Below are positions 1 through 11,026 of a DNA stretch of 56,218 bases, in pieces (the first letter of the stretch is position 1; each line of letters opens with the position of its first letter). Position numbers and translations under genes: made by a program. The notes beneath the pieces are model-generated. The model searched no databases, was not told the origin of the DNA, and was given only the letters and a program-made list of their open reading frames with translations. Location of the stretch: assembly GCA_900074885.1 (NCBI GenBank), contig FJUW01000028.1, positions 19,709-75,926 on the forward strand, in the 5' to 3' direction. Source of the stretch: Rhynchosporium graminicola. Lineage: Eukaryota; Ascomycota; Leotiomycetes; Helotiales; Ploettnerulaceae.

Positions 1-1098
1 CCGAAAGACCTCTGATACGCGCGACCTTATAAAGCTTTACTTATACTACGTATATCGCTATTTCGGAGCTCTATTAATAATTACCTCTAATAGAGGGCTT
101 TAATTCGTTTCCTATTTTTAGACTATAGTTATTATAATTCTTAGTACTAAAAGATAGCTTTCTATAGTAGACTACCTGCAAATAGATAGCTAAATAGAGA
201 TCTATAACTAATATCTCTAACGTAGATTATAACTTTTTATCTCTTACTATTAAGATAACTAATCGGAATTCTTACCTATTATAGACTAAACCTAGATAAC
301 TCTCCCTTACGAATCCCTTAGAGGTCTCTTACCTTTTGAAGTCGTTTATAGATATATACCTCGTATTAATTAGAATTAGAAAGACTTACCTAACTCTGCT
401 ATACTTACTAATAAGTTAAATACTTAGTAAGCTCTAGATTACGCTAATCGCTTACGCGACGCCTAGACTACCGCTTAATCTAGCCTTTAACGTATATAAG
501 CTAAGAGATCTTAATCCTATAATCGCTTATACTATAAAGTCGATTTCACTATAGACGACCTTATCTAGCTAGATATACGCTACTTTAAGAGTACTCGACC
601 TAGTAAAAAACTCGACTTCCCGACTAATAGACTCTTCCGTATAATTGAAAAGGTTAGAAGCTCTTATCGTCTAGAGCTCCCTACTAGTATGAAAGTATAT
701 AACGTATTCCCTGCTACTAAGCTACGGAAGTATCTAAACGACCTCTTACTAAGATAAACCTTACTGCTGCTACTACTTATTAATATCACTAGTAACGATA
801 AATAGGAGATCGAAGATATACTTACGTGCTGCAAGTAGCGCAATAGCCTCTTATACCGAGTTTCCTAGTTAAATTAAGATGTCGATCTTATATAGTACGA
901 TACTATAGACGTTAAATACGCTCTTGCTAAGCTGTAATAATTCCACCTTAATAACCTAACGTAAGCTGGACCTCCTGCTAAACTACCTAATTAGCTAAAA
1001 GCTTTCTACGATAGAATTAATAATTACGACTACTTTGATAATAATAAGGAGATAGACTAACGCTCGAGGGCGAGCTTTTTTCGGAGGGGAGGGTAGTA
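1..1098 (+). pseudogene. RIP-degraded Gypsy chromovirus pol, 3' end (integrase C-terminus and chromodomain)
   Basis: Read through its stops on the plus strand, 640-760 gives the integrase C-terminal module typical of Ty3/Gypsy chromoviruses (ILEKVRSSYRLELP, then a VFPATKLRKYL-like tail). It is followed at about 775-1000 by a chromodomain-like stretch (EDILTCCK, then LLYRVS, then AGPPAKLPN). Stops replace residues that RIP would convert (CAA, CAG and TGG codons to TAA, TAG or TGA). The element enters from the left edge, so gag, protease and RT lie outside the window. A purine-rich tract at about 1081-1096 precedes the LTR, as expected for a polypurine tract. It is not a functional gene. Confidence 0.8.
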
Positions 1099-1329
1099 TG
1101 ACGACTAGTTAGGTTTGGAGGTCTCTCCCTATTAGTGGAAACACTTACTACTAAGCGAGATTACACGAGTAGAGTTTAGGGGCCCCTTTTCATATATATA
1201 CTTCTATTCTCTCTCTACTTCTTCACTCCTTAGTTATAGATTCTTAAGTGATTCTTACTACTTTATATTCATAGTAATATGAGGTCTTATTACTCAGGTA
1301 GTTTTGAGACCTTTCTAGAGCAAGCGTCA
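1099..1329 (+). repeat. 3' LTR of the left Gypsy element
   Basis: This begins TGACGACTAG directly after the polypurine tract and ends AGCGTCA, so the ends are the short inverted repeat TGACG/CGTCA usual for LTRs. It is about 231 bp. The other LTR is outside the window, so the boundaries rest on the terminal motif and on the sudden start of element X at 1330. Confidence 0.6.
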
Positions 1330-3210
1330 TACTAAGAACTCTATAGGAAATATAGCGGAATACGTATCTTTTCTGTAGTATTATCTTCTTAAGAAAAAGA
1401 AAATCTAAAATTAATCTTCTTTTTCTTTTTCCTTTAGCGAGCCGATTATATCGACTTATACTTAAGACTTAAGTAGTTCTGCTATCGCTATATAGCTTTA
1501 GCCTCCTTTCTTATAGTCTTACGCTATCTTTATAGTAGCTACCTTCTAGTAACTATCGCCTTCTTATTTAAGTAAAGTATACCTCTTTCTATCTCTAATT
1601 TATATAGCTCTTCCTTAAACCCCCGGAGACTTATATATATGTAGCTATCTCTAGAGTAGTTCCTTATTATAGCCCTATTATTAACGTCTAGCGTTTCCTT
1701 CCGCTTCTAATATCGCGGAGCCCTTCCTTAAGCTTCCGGAGGCTAGCGCTTATATAGCTATCTACTCCCGGGGTAGTCTTTTATTAAAGCTCCCTTTATA
1801 TTATCGTCTTCCGGCGTCTTTATAGTAGCTACTATTATATAGCTACTACTTCTCTATTTAAAGTAAGATAAATCTCCTTCCGCTTCTAATATCGCGGAGC
1901 TCTTCCTTAAGCTTCCGGAGGCTAGCGCTTATATAGCTATTTACCTTAGAGTAGTCTTTCGTTATAGCCCCCTTTATATTATTATCTTCCGGCGTCTTTA
2001 TAGTAGCTACTATTATATAGCTATTGCCTTCTTATTTAAGGTAGGATAAACCTCCTTCTGCTTCTAATATTATAGAGCTCTTCCTTAAGCTTCCGGAAGC
2101 TAGCGCTTACGTAGCTATCTACCCCCGGAGTAATCTTTCGTTAAGGCTCCTTTTATATTATTATCTTCTAGCGTCTTTATAATAGCTACTATTATATAGC
2201 TATTACCTTCTTATTTAAAGTAAGATAAACCTCTTTCCGCTTCTAATATTATAGAGCCTTTCCTTAAGCTTCCGGAGGCTAGCGCTTACGTAGCTATTTA
2301 CTACCGGAGTAATCTTTCGTTATAACTCCTCTTTATATTATCTATTTTAAGTGTCTTCTATCTTCTATCTCTAGCTTACCGGAGTATTTCTTTAGAGTCC
2401 GGAGACTAGCGTATACGTAGCTACCTCCGGAGTAATTCTTTATTATAGCTTACTTATATTATTATCTTCTAATATCTTTATAGTAATTATTATTAAGTAG
2501 CTACTACTTTCCTATTTAAAGTAAAGTAAACTTCTTTCCTTTATCTTAGATATTATTAAAAGGTTCTTATTATCCGCGCGTTCTTAAGTAGCTATTAGCT
2601 AGTAATAATCGCTTCTTATATCTTTTAGGTATATATTCTACTTAAGCTATCGAATAGCTTTTATTATCTGCTTATTTATAAGTAATAACTAACTAATTAT
2701 TACTACTTTCCTTATCTATTCGGGAGTAGTCTATATCTTAAGTTACTTCTTACTTTTCTACTCTTATAAAATTTTTTTAGCTATCTTTCTGCTCTTATCT
2801 TATAAGTTTAAAGGATAAATTAAGTATACTCCGGCTTAAGAATAGCAAAATCTATTAAGTTTTTATCTTTTCTCGCGTTCTTAGAGCTTTTCTCTAAGTA
2901 TTATTAGTATCGATTCGGCTTCTATTACTCTTATACCTTTACTATCCTATTATTAATAATTTATCGAAGACTTCGTTCCTCGACTACGATTATTCGGACT
3001 CCGATATAAAGGCTATAGGAGCTAGTTATTTAATCGAACTTAATATCACGAGTAAGTAACGCGTACGTAGATAGTTAAGTATAGTATTTAAGAAGTTCGA
3101 TATAAGAGAGAGTCAGGTTCTAGCCTAGCTCCGAGGGAAAACATACGGGTGCCGCTAGGCTTAGTAAGCACAGGTATCGCCGGTGCTTAATCCTGGGGCT
3201 CGCCCCTTAT
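1330..3210. mobile_element. Element X, copy 1 (5'-truncated remnant of a non-autonomous LTR element)
   Basis: From about 1345 the sequence parallels 6770-8540 almost line by line, both starting with a GGAAATATAGCGGAATACG-like stretch. It ends with a terminal repeat (about 3044-3210) that corresponds to the LTRs of the complete copy at 5496-8540. The left part was displaced or lost where the Gypsy element inserted at 1330. No protein similarity is visible in any frame, even reading through stops. It carries four to five units of a 179-bp tandem repeat, against about three in the other copy. Confidence 0.65.
1704..2420. repeat. 179-bp tandem repeat array in element X copy 1
   Basis: Units begin with CTTCTAATAT at 1704, 1883, 2061 and 2240 (periods 179, 178 and 179), with a decayed fifth unit after about 2350. 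Each unit carries a CTTCCGGAGGCTAGCGCTTA-type segment and a later CTTTATAGTAGCTACTATTA-type segment. The period is not a multiple of three, so this is not a protein repeat. Confidence 0.8.
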
Positions 3211-5495
3211 ACTAGTAGAATATCGAATACAGTAAGAATCTTCTTCTTAAGCTCTTCAAGAGCTATTCTAGCCTTTAAGATAACTAGAAAATCATCGATA
3301 TAAGTAACGATAATTATTCTAGTTTCTCAGTTAATATATACGTAATTATCAGTTTATAAAAGTATAAAGTCGATAATACCGAACTCCTTACGTAGTGTTT
3401 CTTACTAGAGGCGTGGAGACTACTTTAGACCGTATAAAGCCTTTAATAAGAGCATATATTTATCGTCTATAAGTCTACACCTAAATTATCTATAAAATAG
3501 CAGCAATTTAACGTATATCTAAGTATCGGCTTCACTATATAAGAATACTATTACTATATTAAACTATTCGACTTCTAAGTCGTACTTCGCCGTAACTACT
3601 AAGCCTATCTTCTAAGTAGAAGATTTACAGACTCCGGTATACGTCTAATCGTAATTATAACTAAATCGTTACGTATAATCTTAAACTATAAATCTAACCT
3701 TATATTTATCGATTTTACTATCTATATCTCTCTTAGTCTTAAAAACTAGACGAGAACCTAGTACTCTGCACCCTTTTAGCATATCAGAGCGACTTATAGT
3801 CTTCTAAGTCGACTTCTCTTCAAGAGATCAGTACTCCTTAATAACCGCCTTCTTCTATTCTGGCTAATTAGCTCTCTTTAAAGCCTAATCTAAAGTAATC
3901 GGATTATGTAAGAATAGAGACTCTTCTTAAGCTATATAAAAGGCGAGTCGATACTAACTAGTACTCTCTATCTCTTCTTCTAATAGAGAGATAGCATAAG
4001 AGTAGCTATTAATTAGTTCCGGGGTTACCTTAAGCGTTAAGTTTAGAGTCAGAGTCGGATTATTACAGCTAGAGCGTATAGCCCTAGGGACGTACTCCAG
4101 TATATAGTTCTTAGATCCAGGAGGCCTACTACGCTTCTTTTATATAGTAATTTGCTCCGGAATATCGACCTCTAGTGCTAGAACTTCGTCCTCAACTATA
4201 GATTCGGCATCCGTACTATCTGTACTATCGACTTTATCTTCCGAGACTATACCTGTATCAGGAGTAGTAGCGCTAGTAACCTCGACGTCTTGATTTTAAC
4301 TTCAAGTATCGATAGAATTACCCCTAGTTTAAGGTACTATTATAGCGTCTTCTTCGTGAGGTTCGGTAACTAATCTATCTTTATTAAATCGTAGATAAGA
4401 GGTACGAATTACCTTTCTATTAACTAGGTATCTATAGATATTATAACCTTTAAATCCTACTAGAATACCCTTTTTAGCTCTAAGAGCTACCTTATAGCTC
4501 TAGACTCTCTTCTCCTTATTAATTAGTATAAAGACAGGATATCCTAATATACGGAGATACTTAATAGAGAGTATATAGTTCACCTCTAGCTTAATATCGT
4601 CCTAGAAGTACTTAAAAGGAGTCTTCCCTTCTACTCTTAAAGTAGAGGTAAGGTTAGCGATATATATATAAGCGAGTAGAATCTCCGGCTATATATAGTC
4701 AGGTATATTCTGATCTACTATAAATATACGTACCTTCTCGATAATCGTACGTATAGAGCGTTTAGCTCTTCTATCTTACTCTAGAGTATACAGAGTAGAC
4801 TCTTCTAGTAGTATTCTAAGGTGATTAGTAAGCTCTTTCATCTGAGAGGGAGAGTACTCCTTACTCCTGTTATATCTCTATACCTTAATTTTATAGTAAT
4901 ACTATATTTCGGCTAACTTGATTAGCTTTTAATTAGCTAGGTATATATCCGACTTCTTAGCGTAAGTAAAAGCCTACTTTCCAGTCGAATAAGCGCATAA
5001 GAAGATAGAGGTATAAGAGTGACTATTTAGACCCTTAGGTTTAAAGTATACTATATCTATATGGATTTCATCTATCGATCTAGTAGGTCAGGCACGTACC
5101 GATACCTTATTAACCTTCCGAATAGGTCGGCCTTTCTTATATAGTACGTAAAGGCGAGTTCTACTAGTCTTAAGCTCTGTAAACTTCATACTAGTAACTA
5201 TAGATTAAGTGCGATATACTACGTCGAAGCTAGCGTAACACATATATCTATACTAAAGCTCTATATCGACTATAGCTTACTCTACTACTATAGGTAAGCT
5301 CAAACCCGGAAGGCTAGCGTACTCTGCGCTAGAGGTCTCCTTAATAATAAACAGATCTTCGTCAATTATATAGATCTCCTTCTCCTTAGACGTATAGAGA
5401 ACAGAACTACGTAAATAACCTCCTAATTTATTCAATTTAGAACCGGAGTATAAGTAGACTAGAGACTGCGGGATATATAGTATATTATAGCACTC
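3211..5495 (-). pseudogene. RIP-degraded Copia pol, 3' portion (integrase and reverse transcriptase)
   Basis: The minus strand, read through stops, shows Ty1/Copia pol in the order integrase then reverse transcriptase. Integrase pieces at about 5100-4620 include HIDIVYFKPKG, RRAKRSIRTIIEKVRIF and PEILLAYIYIANL. RT pieces at about 3780-3230 include FKTKRDIDSKIDKYKVRFIV, LLKALYGLK followed by SPRL, and the catalytic TYIDDFLVI (the YxDD box). The frame stops at 3211 where element X copy 1 begins, so RNase H is displaced beyond X and the Gypsy insertion. The residual 74-codon frame at 5277-5501 carries NILYIPQSLVYLYS, the post-protease Copia motif. Many stops; non-functional. Confidence 0.85.
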
Positions 5496-5681
5496 TGTCA
5501 CGGGTGAACAATGTATACACGAGGGTTCATAGTAGTATTCAATAAGTTCGATAAGGAGAGAGTAAGAATCTAACCGGAAGCCGTAAGAAAAGGTGCGCAG
5601 TACTAAGGCTTAACCGAGCCTTAGTTAGCGAGTCGTGCTAGTAATACTAGCACTATAACCTAAGGGCTTAACTCTTATATT
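5496..5681. repeat. Left LTR of element X copy 2
   Basis: It begins TGTCACGGGTGAACAATG and ends near CTTATATTA. It matches 8357-8542 over the full length with mostly C/T and G/A differences, as RIP would leave. It retains more CpA and TpG than its surroundings. Confidence 0.7.
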
Positions 5682-5805
5682 ACTCCCCTCCTCCCGCCTG
5701 TTTCCCAGCGGAGACCGATACTAAACTAATATAGGACCCCCCTGTAGTTAATAACCGCGTTCTATCACTTAACGTTAGGCGTTCTATAACGTCGTTCCCT
5801 TCCTT

Positions 5806-5985
5806 TGTTGTGATCCCGCCGCATTAGGCTAGCGCTCCGCTCCTATTGTCGCTCGATCCGGCTAAGACCTTATAAAAGTATTATTAAGCTTCCTCTTATT
5901 GTCGTTCGCTTCTTTGTTGTTATCCCGCCGCATTAGGCTAGCGCTCTGCTCCTATTATCGCTCGATCCGGCTAAAACGTTATAAA
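5806..5985. repeat. Two-copy direct repeat of about 95 bp, little affected by RIP
   Basis: Two adjacent copies (about 5806-5880 and 5903-5985) share CCCGCCGCATTAGGCTAGCG, CTCGATCCGGCTAA and a TATAAAA at the end of each. TpG and CpA are still present here, unlike the rest of the block. The position just inside the left LTR, with a TATAAAAG-like motif, would fit a promoter or leader region of element X (inference). Confidence 0.6.
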
Positions 5986-7193
5986 AGAAGAGACTTCTAT
6001 CTTTCAGACTTCTCTTTCTTCTTCTGTATAATAACTATAACTATAGTAAGGTAAGTCCCTCCTCCCTCCTTCTATTAAAAGAAAATATTAAAATCCCTTT
6101 ATTATACTATCGGGATCCGCGCTAAAACCAGCGGAATCAGATATCTCTTATTATTTACTGCGTTGCTTATGCCCTCTTAGGCTCTAATTATATCGATTAA
6201 GCTATAAGTATTATACTCTGCCTATTCTTAGACGGAATCCTAACGAACTTAGTCGAATCGCTCCCGATTATATATCTATTATAAGGATAGAAAGAAGAAT
6301 TATAAGAACTTATAAGTTTTTCCCGGATTCCGCGCGAAAATAGTTAGCTTATATAATAGTTCTTAAATCTCTTATATCGCTTACTCTATTTAGACTTATT
6401 CTACTAATACTAATAAGTAAGTATTATACTCTACTTGTTTTTCGTTAGCTTACGCTCTATTTAGAAATAAAGCTTATACTAATATTATTAAGGTCTTAAA
6501 AGCTTAGAAAGCCCTTAAGCTCCTCTAATCCTTTAGTCTTCTCTCTACGTAAGTTTATTTAGTTCTTACTTATTCCTTATTAGTAACTGATATTTTATAA
6601 TCCTTTAGCTTTCGAGATTACTACTTTTATTATTACTATTATCGCTTAATAAGGTTAAATATAAGTAATTATCAGACTCCGCTTATTCTTCGTTAGCTTA
6701 CTCTCTTTTAGTACTAGTAGAGTACCTCTAGCTCTTATTTTAGGACCCTGCTAAGCCTCTTAGGGACTCCGTAGGAAATATAACGGAATACGTATCTTTT
6801 CTATAGTATTATCTTCTTAAGAATTTAAAAATCTAAAATTAAATCCTAAAATTAATCTTTTTTTTCTTTAATTACGATAGCTCGCGCTCCGGCTAGTTAT
6901 CGTCGCTCTCCTATCTATTCCTCTAGCGAGCCGATTATATCGACTCGCACTTAAGACTTAAGTAGTTCTACTATTACTATATAGCTTTAGCCTCCTTTCT
7001 TATAGTCTTACGCTATCTTTATAATAGCTACTTTCTAGTAATTATCGCCTTCCTATTTAGGTAGAGTATACCTCTTTCTATCTCTAACTTTATATAGTAC
7101 TTCTTTAAACCCTCGGAGACTTACGTATATATAGCTATCTCTAGAGTAGTTCCTTATTATAGCTCTATTATTAACGTCTAGCGTTTCCTTCCG

Positions 7194-7640
7194 CTTCTAA
7201 TATCGCGAAGCCTTTCCTTAAGCTTCCGGAGGCTAGCGCTTACGTAGCTATCTACCCTTAGAGTAGTCTTTTATTAAGGCCCCTTTTATATTATCGTTTT
7301 CCAGCGTCTTTATAGTAGCTACTATTATATAACTATTACCTCTCTATTTAAGGTAAGATAAACTTTCTTTTACTTCTAATATTATAGAGCTCTTCTTTAA
7401 GCTTCCGGAGGCTAGCGCTTACGTAGCTATCTACTCCCGGAGTAGTCTTTCGTTATAGCCCTCTTTATATTATTATCTTCCGGCGTCTTTATAGTAGCTA
7501 CTATTATATAGCTGCGGCCTCCCTATTTAAGGTAAGATAAATCTCCTTCTACTTCTAATATTATAGAGCTCTTCCTTAAGCGTCCGGAGGCTAGCGCTTT
7601 CGTAGCTATCTACCCCCGGAGTAGTCTTTTATTATAATCT
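7194..7640. repeat. 179-bp tandem repeat array in element X copy 2
   Basis: Unit starts (CTTCTAATAT) lie at 7194, 7373 and 7552, with an exact 179-bp period. The array has fewer units than in copy 1, so repeat number differs between the two copies. Confidence 0.75.
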
Positions 7641-8356
7641 TTCTTTACATTATCTACTTTAAGCGTCTTCTATCTTCTATCTCTAGCTTACCGGAGTATT
7701 TCTTCAGAGTCCGGAGACTAGTATATACGTAGCTACCTCCGGAGTAGTTCTTTATTATAGCTTACTTATACTATTATCTTCTAATATCTTTATAGTAGCT
7801 ATTATTAAGTAGCTATTACTTTCTTATTTAAAGTAAAATAAACCTTCTTCCTTTATCTTAGATATTATCGAAAGGTTCTTATTATCCGCGCGTTCCTAAG
7901 CGGCTACTAGCTAGCGATAATCGCTCCTTATATCTTTTAGATATATATTCTACTTAAGCTATTAAATAGCTTCTATTATCTACTTATTCGTAAGCAGCAA
8001 CTAACTGATTATCGCTACTTTCCTTATTAATTCGGGAGTAATTTATACTTTAAGCTACTTTTTACTTTTCTATTCTTATAAAAAAAATTTTAATTACTTT
8101 TCTACTCTTATCTTATAAGTTTAAGAGATAAATTAAATATACTTTAGCTTAAGAATAGCGGAATCTATCGAATCTTCGTCTTTTCTTACGTTCCTAGAGC
8201 TTTTCTCTAGGTATTATTAGTATCGATTCGGCTTCTATTACTCTTATACTTTTACTATCTTATTATTAATAATTTATCGAAGATTTCGTTCCTCGATTAC
8301 GATTATTCGGACTCCGATATAAAAGCTATAGGAGCTAGTTATTTAATCGAACTTAA

Positions 8357-8542
8357 TATCACAGGTGAATAATATATATATAAGAGTTTATAGTAGTATT
8401 TAATAAGTTCGATAAGGAGAGAGTAAGAATCTAACCGGAAGCCGCAAGAAAAGGTGCGTAGTGCTAAGGCTTAACCGAGCCTTAGTCAGCGAGTCGTGCT
8501 AGTAATACTAGCACCATAACCCAAGGGCTTGACCCTTATATA
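8357..8542. repeat. Right LTR of element X copy 2
   Basis: Direct repeat of 5496-5681, beginning TATCACAGGTGAATAATA. Copia sequence resumes immediately after it at the TACTC/CTCTAATATGCG junction. Confidence 0.7.
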
Positions 8543-10430
8543 CTCTAATATGCGTACTATACCGTCGGTCTTTATCGCCTTAATCGTATAACTTCTAATC
8601 CCGATAGGGCGTAATAGCCTATTAATAGTAAGTATATACTATAAATCGTCTTTTGGCATATATAAGGTAAACTTAGAAAGGTCGTTAGATATATGCTCCG
8701 TAGCGCCGGTATCGAAGAGCTATCGTGACTTATTATAGTAAGAGAATATAGCTATAGAAGCCGTAATAGTAGGGAAATATGGTAAAAGAGTTACGCTGAA
8801 GATACTACTATCGTCGGAATCATTATCCTTCTTCTTTCTACTACTAGTCTTCTTCTTATTAGTCTTATTAGTCTTACTCTCTCTCTTCTTCTTCTTTAGC
8901 TATTTAGTATATAGGATCTACTTCTTTCTAGACTTCTCCTTAAACTCCTTCTTCTTCTGCTTATTAATAATAAAATAATTCTCTAGAGTATACTTTAGCG
9001 ATATCTATTTATAGTACTTATAAGTCGGCCTAGTATCCTTACTAGCCGGCTTAGTAGCTCCTCTGCCGCTTCCTTTCTTAGGTATAGACTTATTACTATA
9101 TAGAGCTTAATCTGCTATCTTTCCGATAGAGTTACTCGCTCTTATCTTATTAGTAATATCTTCGATTAAACTAACTAAAGTTACTTCTAATTTAGCCTTC
9201 TTAGTCGTATCTAAGTTATTACTAGAAGAAACTCTTAAGAGAGAACGTTATCTTTCAGCTTATATAGGCTACTTCTCTGAAACTATAGTAATAAATATAA
9301 TTATATATTATACCGGAGGTAAAGCTATTATTAAAGTCTCTAATTTAATAATTAAGAGCTTAAAAGCGATAATAAACTTCTCTAGGGAGTTAAAATCGTT
9401 ATACTAGAGCTTAACGTAATCTTATATAGCGTTATATACTAGTATATTACTACCTCCTTCGTACTGCGCCTATAAGGCCTCCTATATATCTAATATAGTA
9501 GTTTTACTAATTATATACGCGAGAGGTCCGGCCTTATAATTCAACGTAATTACTAGCTTTATTTAACTCTCTCTAGACTCTTAATCTTACTACTTCTTAA
9601 GTGCTTTATTATCGACCTCGTTATCCTATTCGTCTACTTCTTTAGGCACGTAGTCACGAGATTTAACATTAAGAAACTTACTAATTCTATTAGTTTTAGT
9701 AATATTTAGTACCTTATCTCTCTATTCCGTATAGTTCTCTTTTCCCTTAAGCTTATAGCTATCTACTAAGTTCAAAGACGTAGAGCTACTTATCTTCTTA
9801 CGTTTATATAGCTCTAGCGTAGTCGCAGTAATAGGTTCCGATTCCGGGTCTTCCGGATCCTCTAGATAGTCCTAGGACGTCGAATTAGTATCTGCAGGGG
9901 GTAAATCGGGTATATTTTGAGTCCTAGGGACTTAGGTAGGTTCCGGCGCTAGCGCGGAAGACTCTGCACCTCGAGATGCGATAATTTCGGAATCGTCGAC
10001 TTTAACTACTATACGAGTACGAGTATTAAGTACTATACGGCTTATTTATAGTATCTCTTTAATAGAGCTAGAGTTATCAGAGTACACTTCTTCGACTTCT
10101 TCTAATAATAGTAGCGTAGGTGCGATAGCTAAAGAACTCTCTCCACTAGTACTCTGCGCGACTATATTTACTATAGAAAGACGCGCTAGTTTAACTGACT
10201 AAACGCGTATACTATACCTTAATCGGAAGCTCGTAACTTGAATCTCTACCTTTAGTACTAAGAAATAGTTCGACGCTTACTATTAAGAATTATAGTACTA
10301 CTGCTTCTTTGAGTACTACTCTACTTCTAGCTATCGGGGCTCATAACCTATCGCAAGGTTACGTTGATCTTCAGAGTAAGGCATAGAGTAGTTAAATGAT
10401 ATTAGTTATATTGCAGTACTAATTACTATG
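8541..10430 (-). pseudogene. RIP-degraded Copia element, 5' portion (gag and protease)
   Basis: On the minus strand about 8850-8545 reads a retropepsin active-site stretch, LFDTGATEHISNDLSKF, the Copia protease signature. Just upstream lies a Lys/Glu-rich stretch (NKKKTSSRKKKDNDSDD) that suits the gag-protease linker. About 9000-10,300 is the expected place of gag, but it has too many stops to assign motifs. Near 10,350 the minus strand reads GGTTATGAGCCCCGATAG, which resembles a primer-binding-site region. I could not find a convincing 5' LTR between there and 10,430, where normal base composition resumes. Confidence 0.75.
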
Positions 10431-10745
10431 GAGAGCCGACAGAAGATATTATCTAGGTATATCCGCACGGACTATGCACGTGACTACAGTCACCTGATCC
10501 AATGCCAAGACCCATATCCTCGCAACAAATGGTTTCCGATATCGGGATCTGCGTTATTGAGTTCAAAATGATAGCTGTGTAGATGATACTGAAAAAGCAT
10601 AGGTAGTGCAGATGTAAAAGATGGGATGGGATGTTTACCGCACGAGGGTCCAAGGGTTGTAGAGCCAGGCTCATTTCTCGATTTTTGTTCCGAGGATAAT
10701 CATATCCTATCGTCGTGCTACAATCTTTCTAGCGTGGCAAAGATT

Positions 10746-11026
10746 ACTCAAGCACTCAGAGTAGCTCTGAGTACGCTTGAGTCGATTTAAGTACTTTCAT
10801 TTCGTACTGAAAAGCAGATTAAGAATATATAGAACAGCATAAATTAGTGTGAAGGAGGCGTAAAAAAGGGTGGAAATTAGGCATGATAATTCATAAAGAA
10901 TGTCTTCACCTCCTAGAAAGTTAATTTGGAGTACGAATTGAATAAAGGTCTTGACTTTTGGTCTTGTAGAGATTTTATATAATCAGCAAGCTGTACTCTG
11001 AGTATACCCAGAGGAACTCAGAGTAC
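10746..11026. repeat. MITE-like element with palindromic ends
   Basis: The left end (10,746-10,782) is a hairpin: ACTCAAGC and CTCAGAG are answered by CTCTGAG and GCTTGAGT. The right end is a second hairpin with perfect 11-bp arms, GTACTCTGAGT (10,993-11,003) and ACTCAGAGTAC (11,016-11,026). The two ends share CTGAGTAC and GCTTG in inverted orientation. The 280-bp unit has no ORF. A non-autonomous DNA element is the simplest reading, but I see no clear target duplication. Confidence 0.4.

Larger units (their letters stand above)
5496..8540. mobile_element. Element X, copy 2: complete non-autonomous LTR-type element inserted in Copia
   Basis: Direct terminal repeats of about 186 bp (5496-5681 and 8357-8542) share long runs such as AATAAGTTCGATAAGGAGAG and CTTAACCGAGCCTTAGT. 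The insertion is flanked by CACTC on the left and TACTC on the right, a 5-bp target duplication that differs by one C-to-T change. On the minus strand the Copia frame reads continuously when the element is removed. The 2.7-kb interior shows no gag or pol similarity. It contains a GC-richer direct repeat at 5806-5985 and about three units of the 179-bp repeat at 7194-7640. Size and content fit a LARD/TRIM-like element that depends on another element's enzymes (inference). Confidence 0.75.

Noticed and set aside
1704..2420. 179-bp repeat as a repeated protein domain
   Set aside because: Period is 178-179 bp, not a multiple of three, and no frame stays open even if RIP-type stops are ignored.
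1704..2420. 179-bp array as a CRISPR array
   Set aside because: Units are long and directly abutting without distinct spacers, and the organism is a eukaryote.
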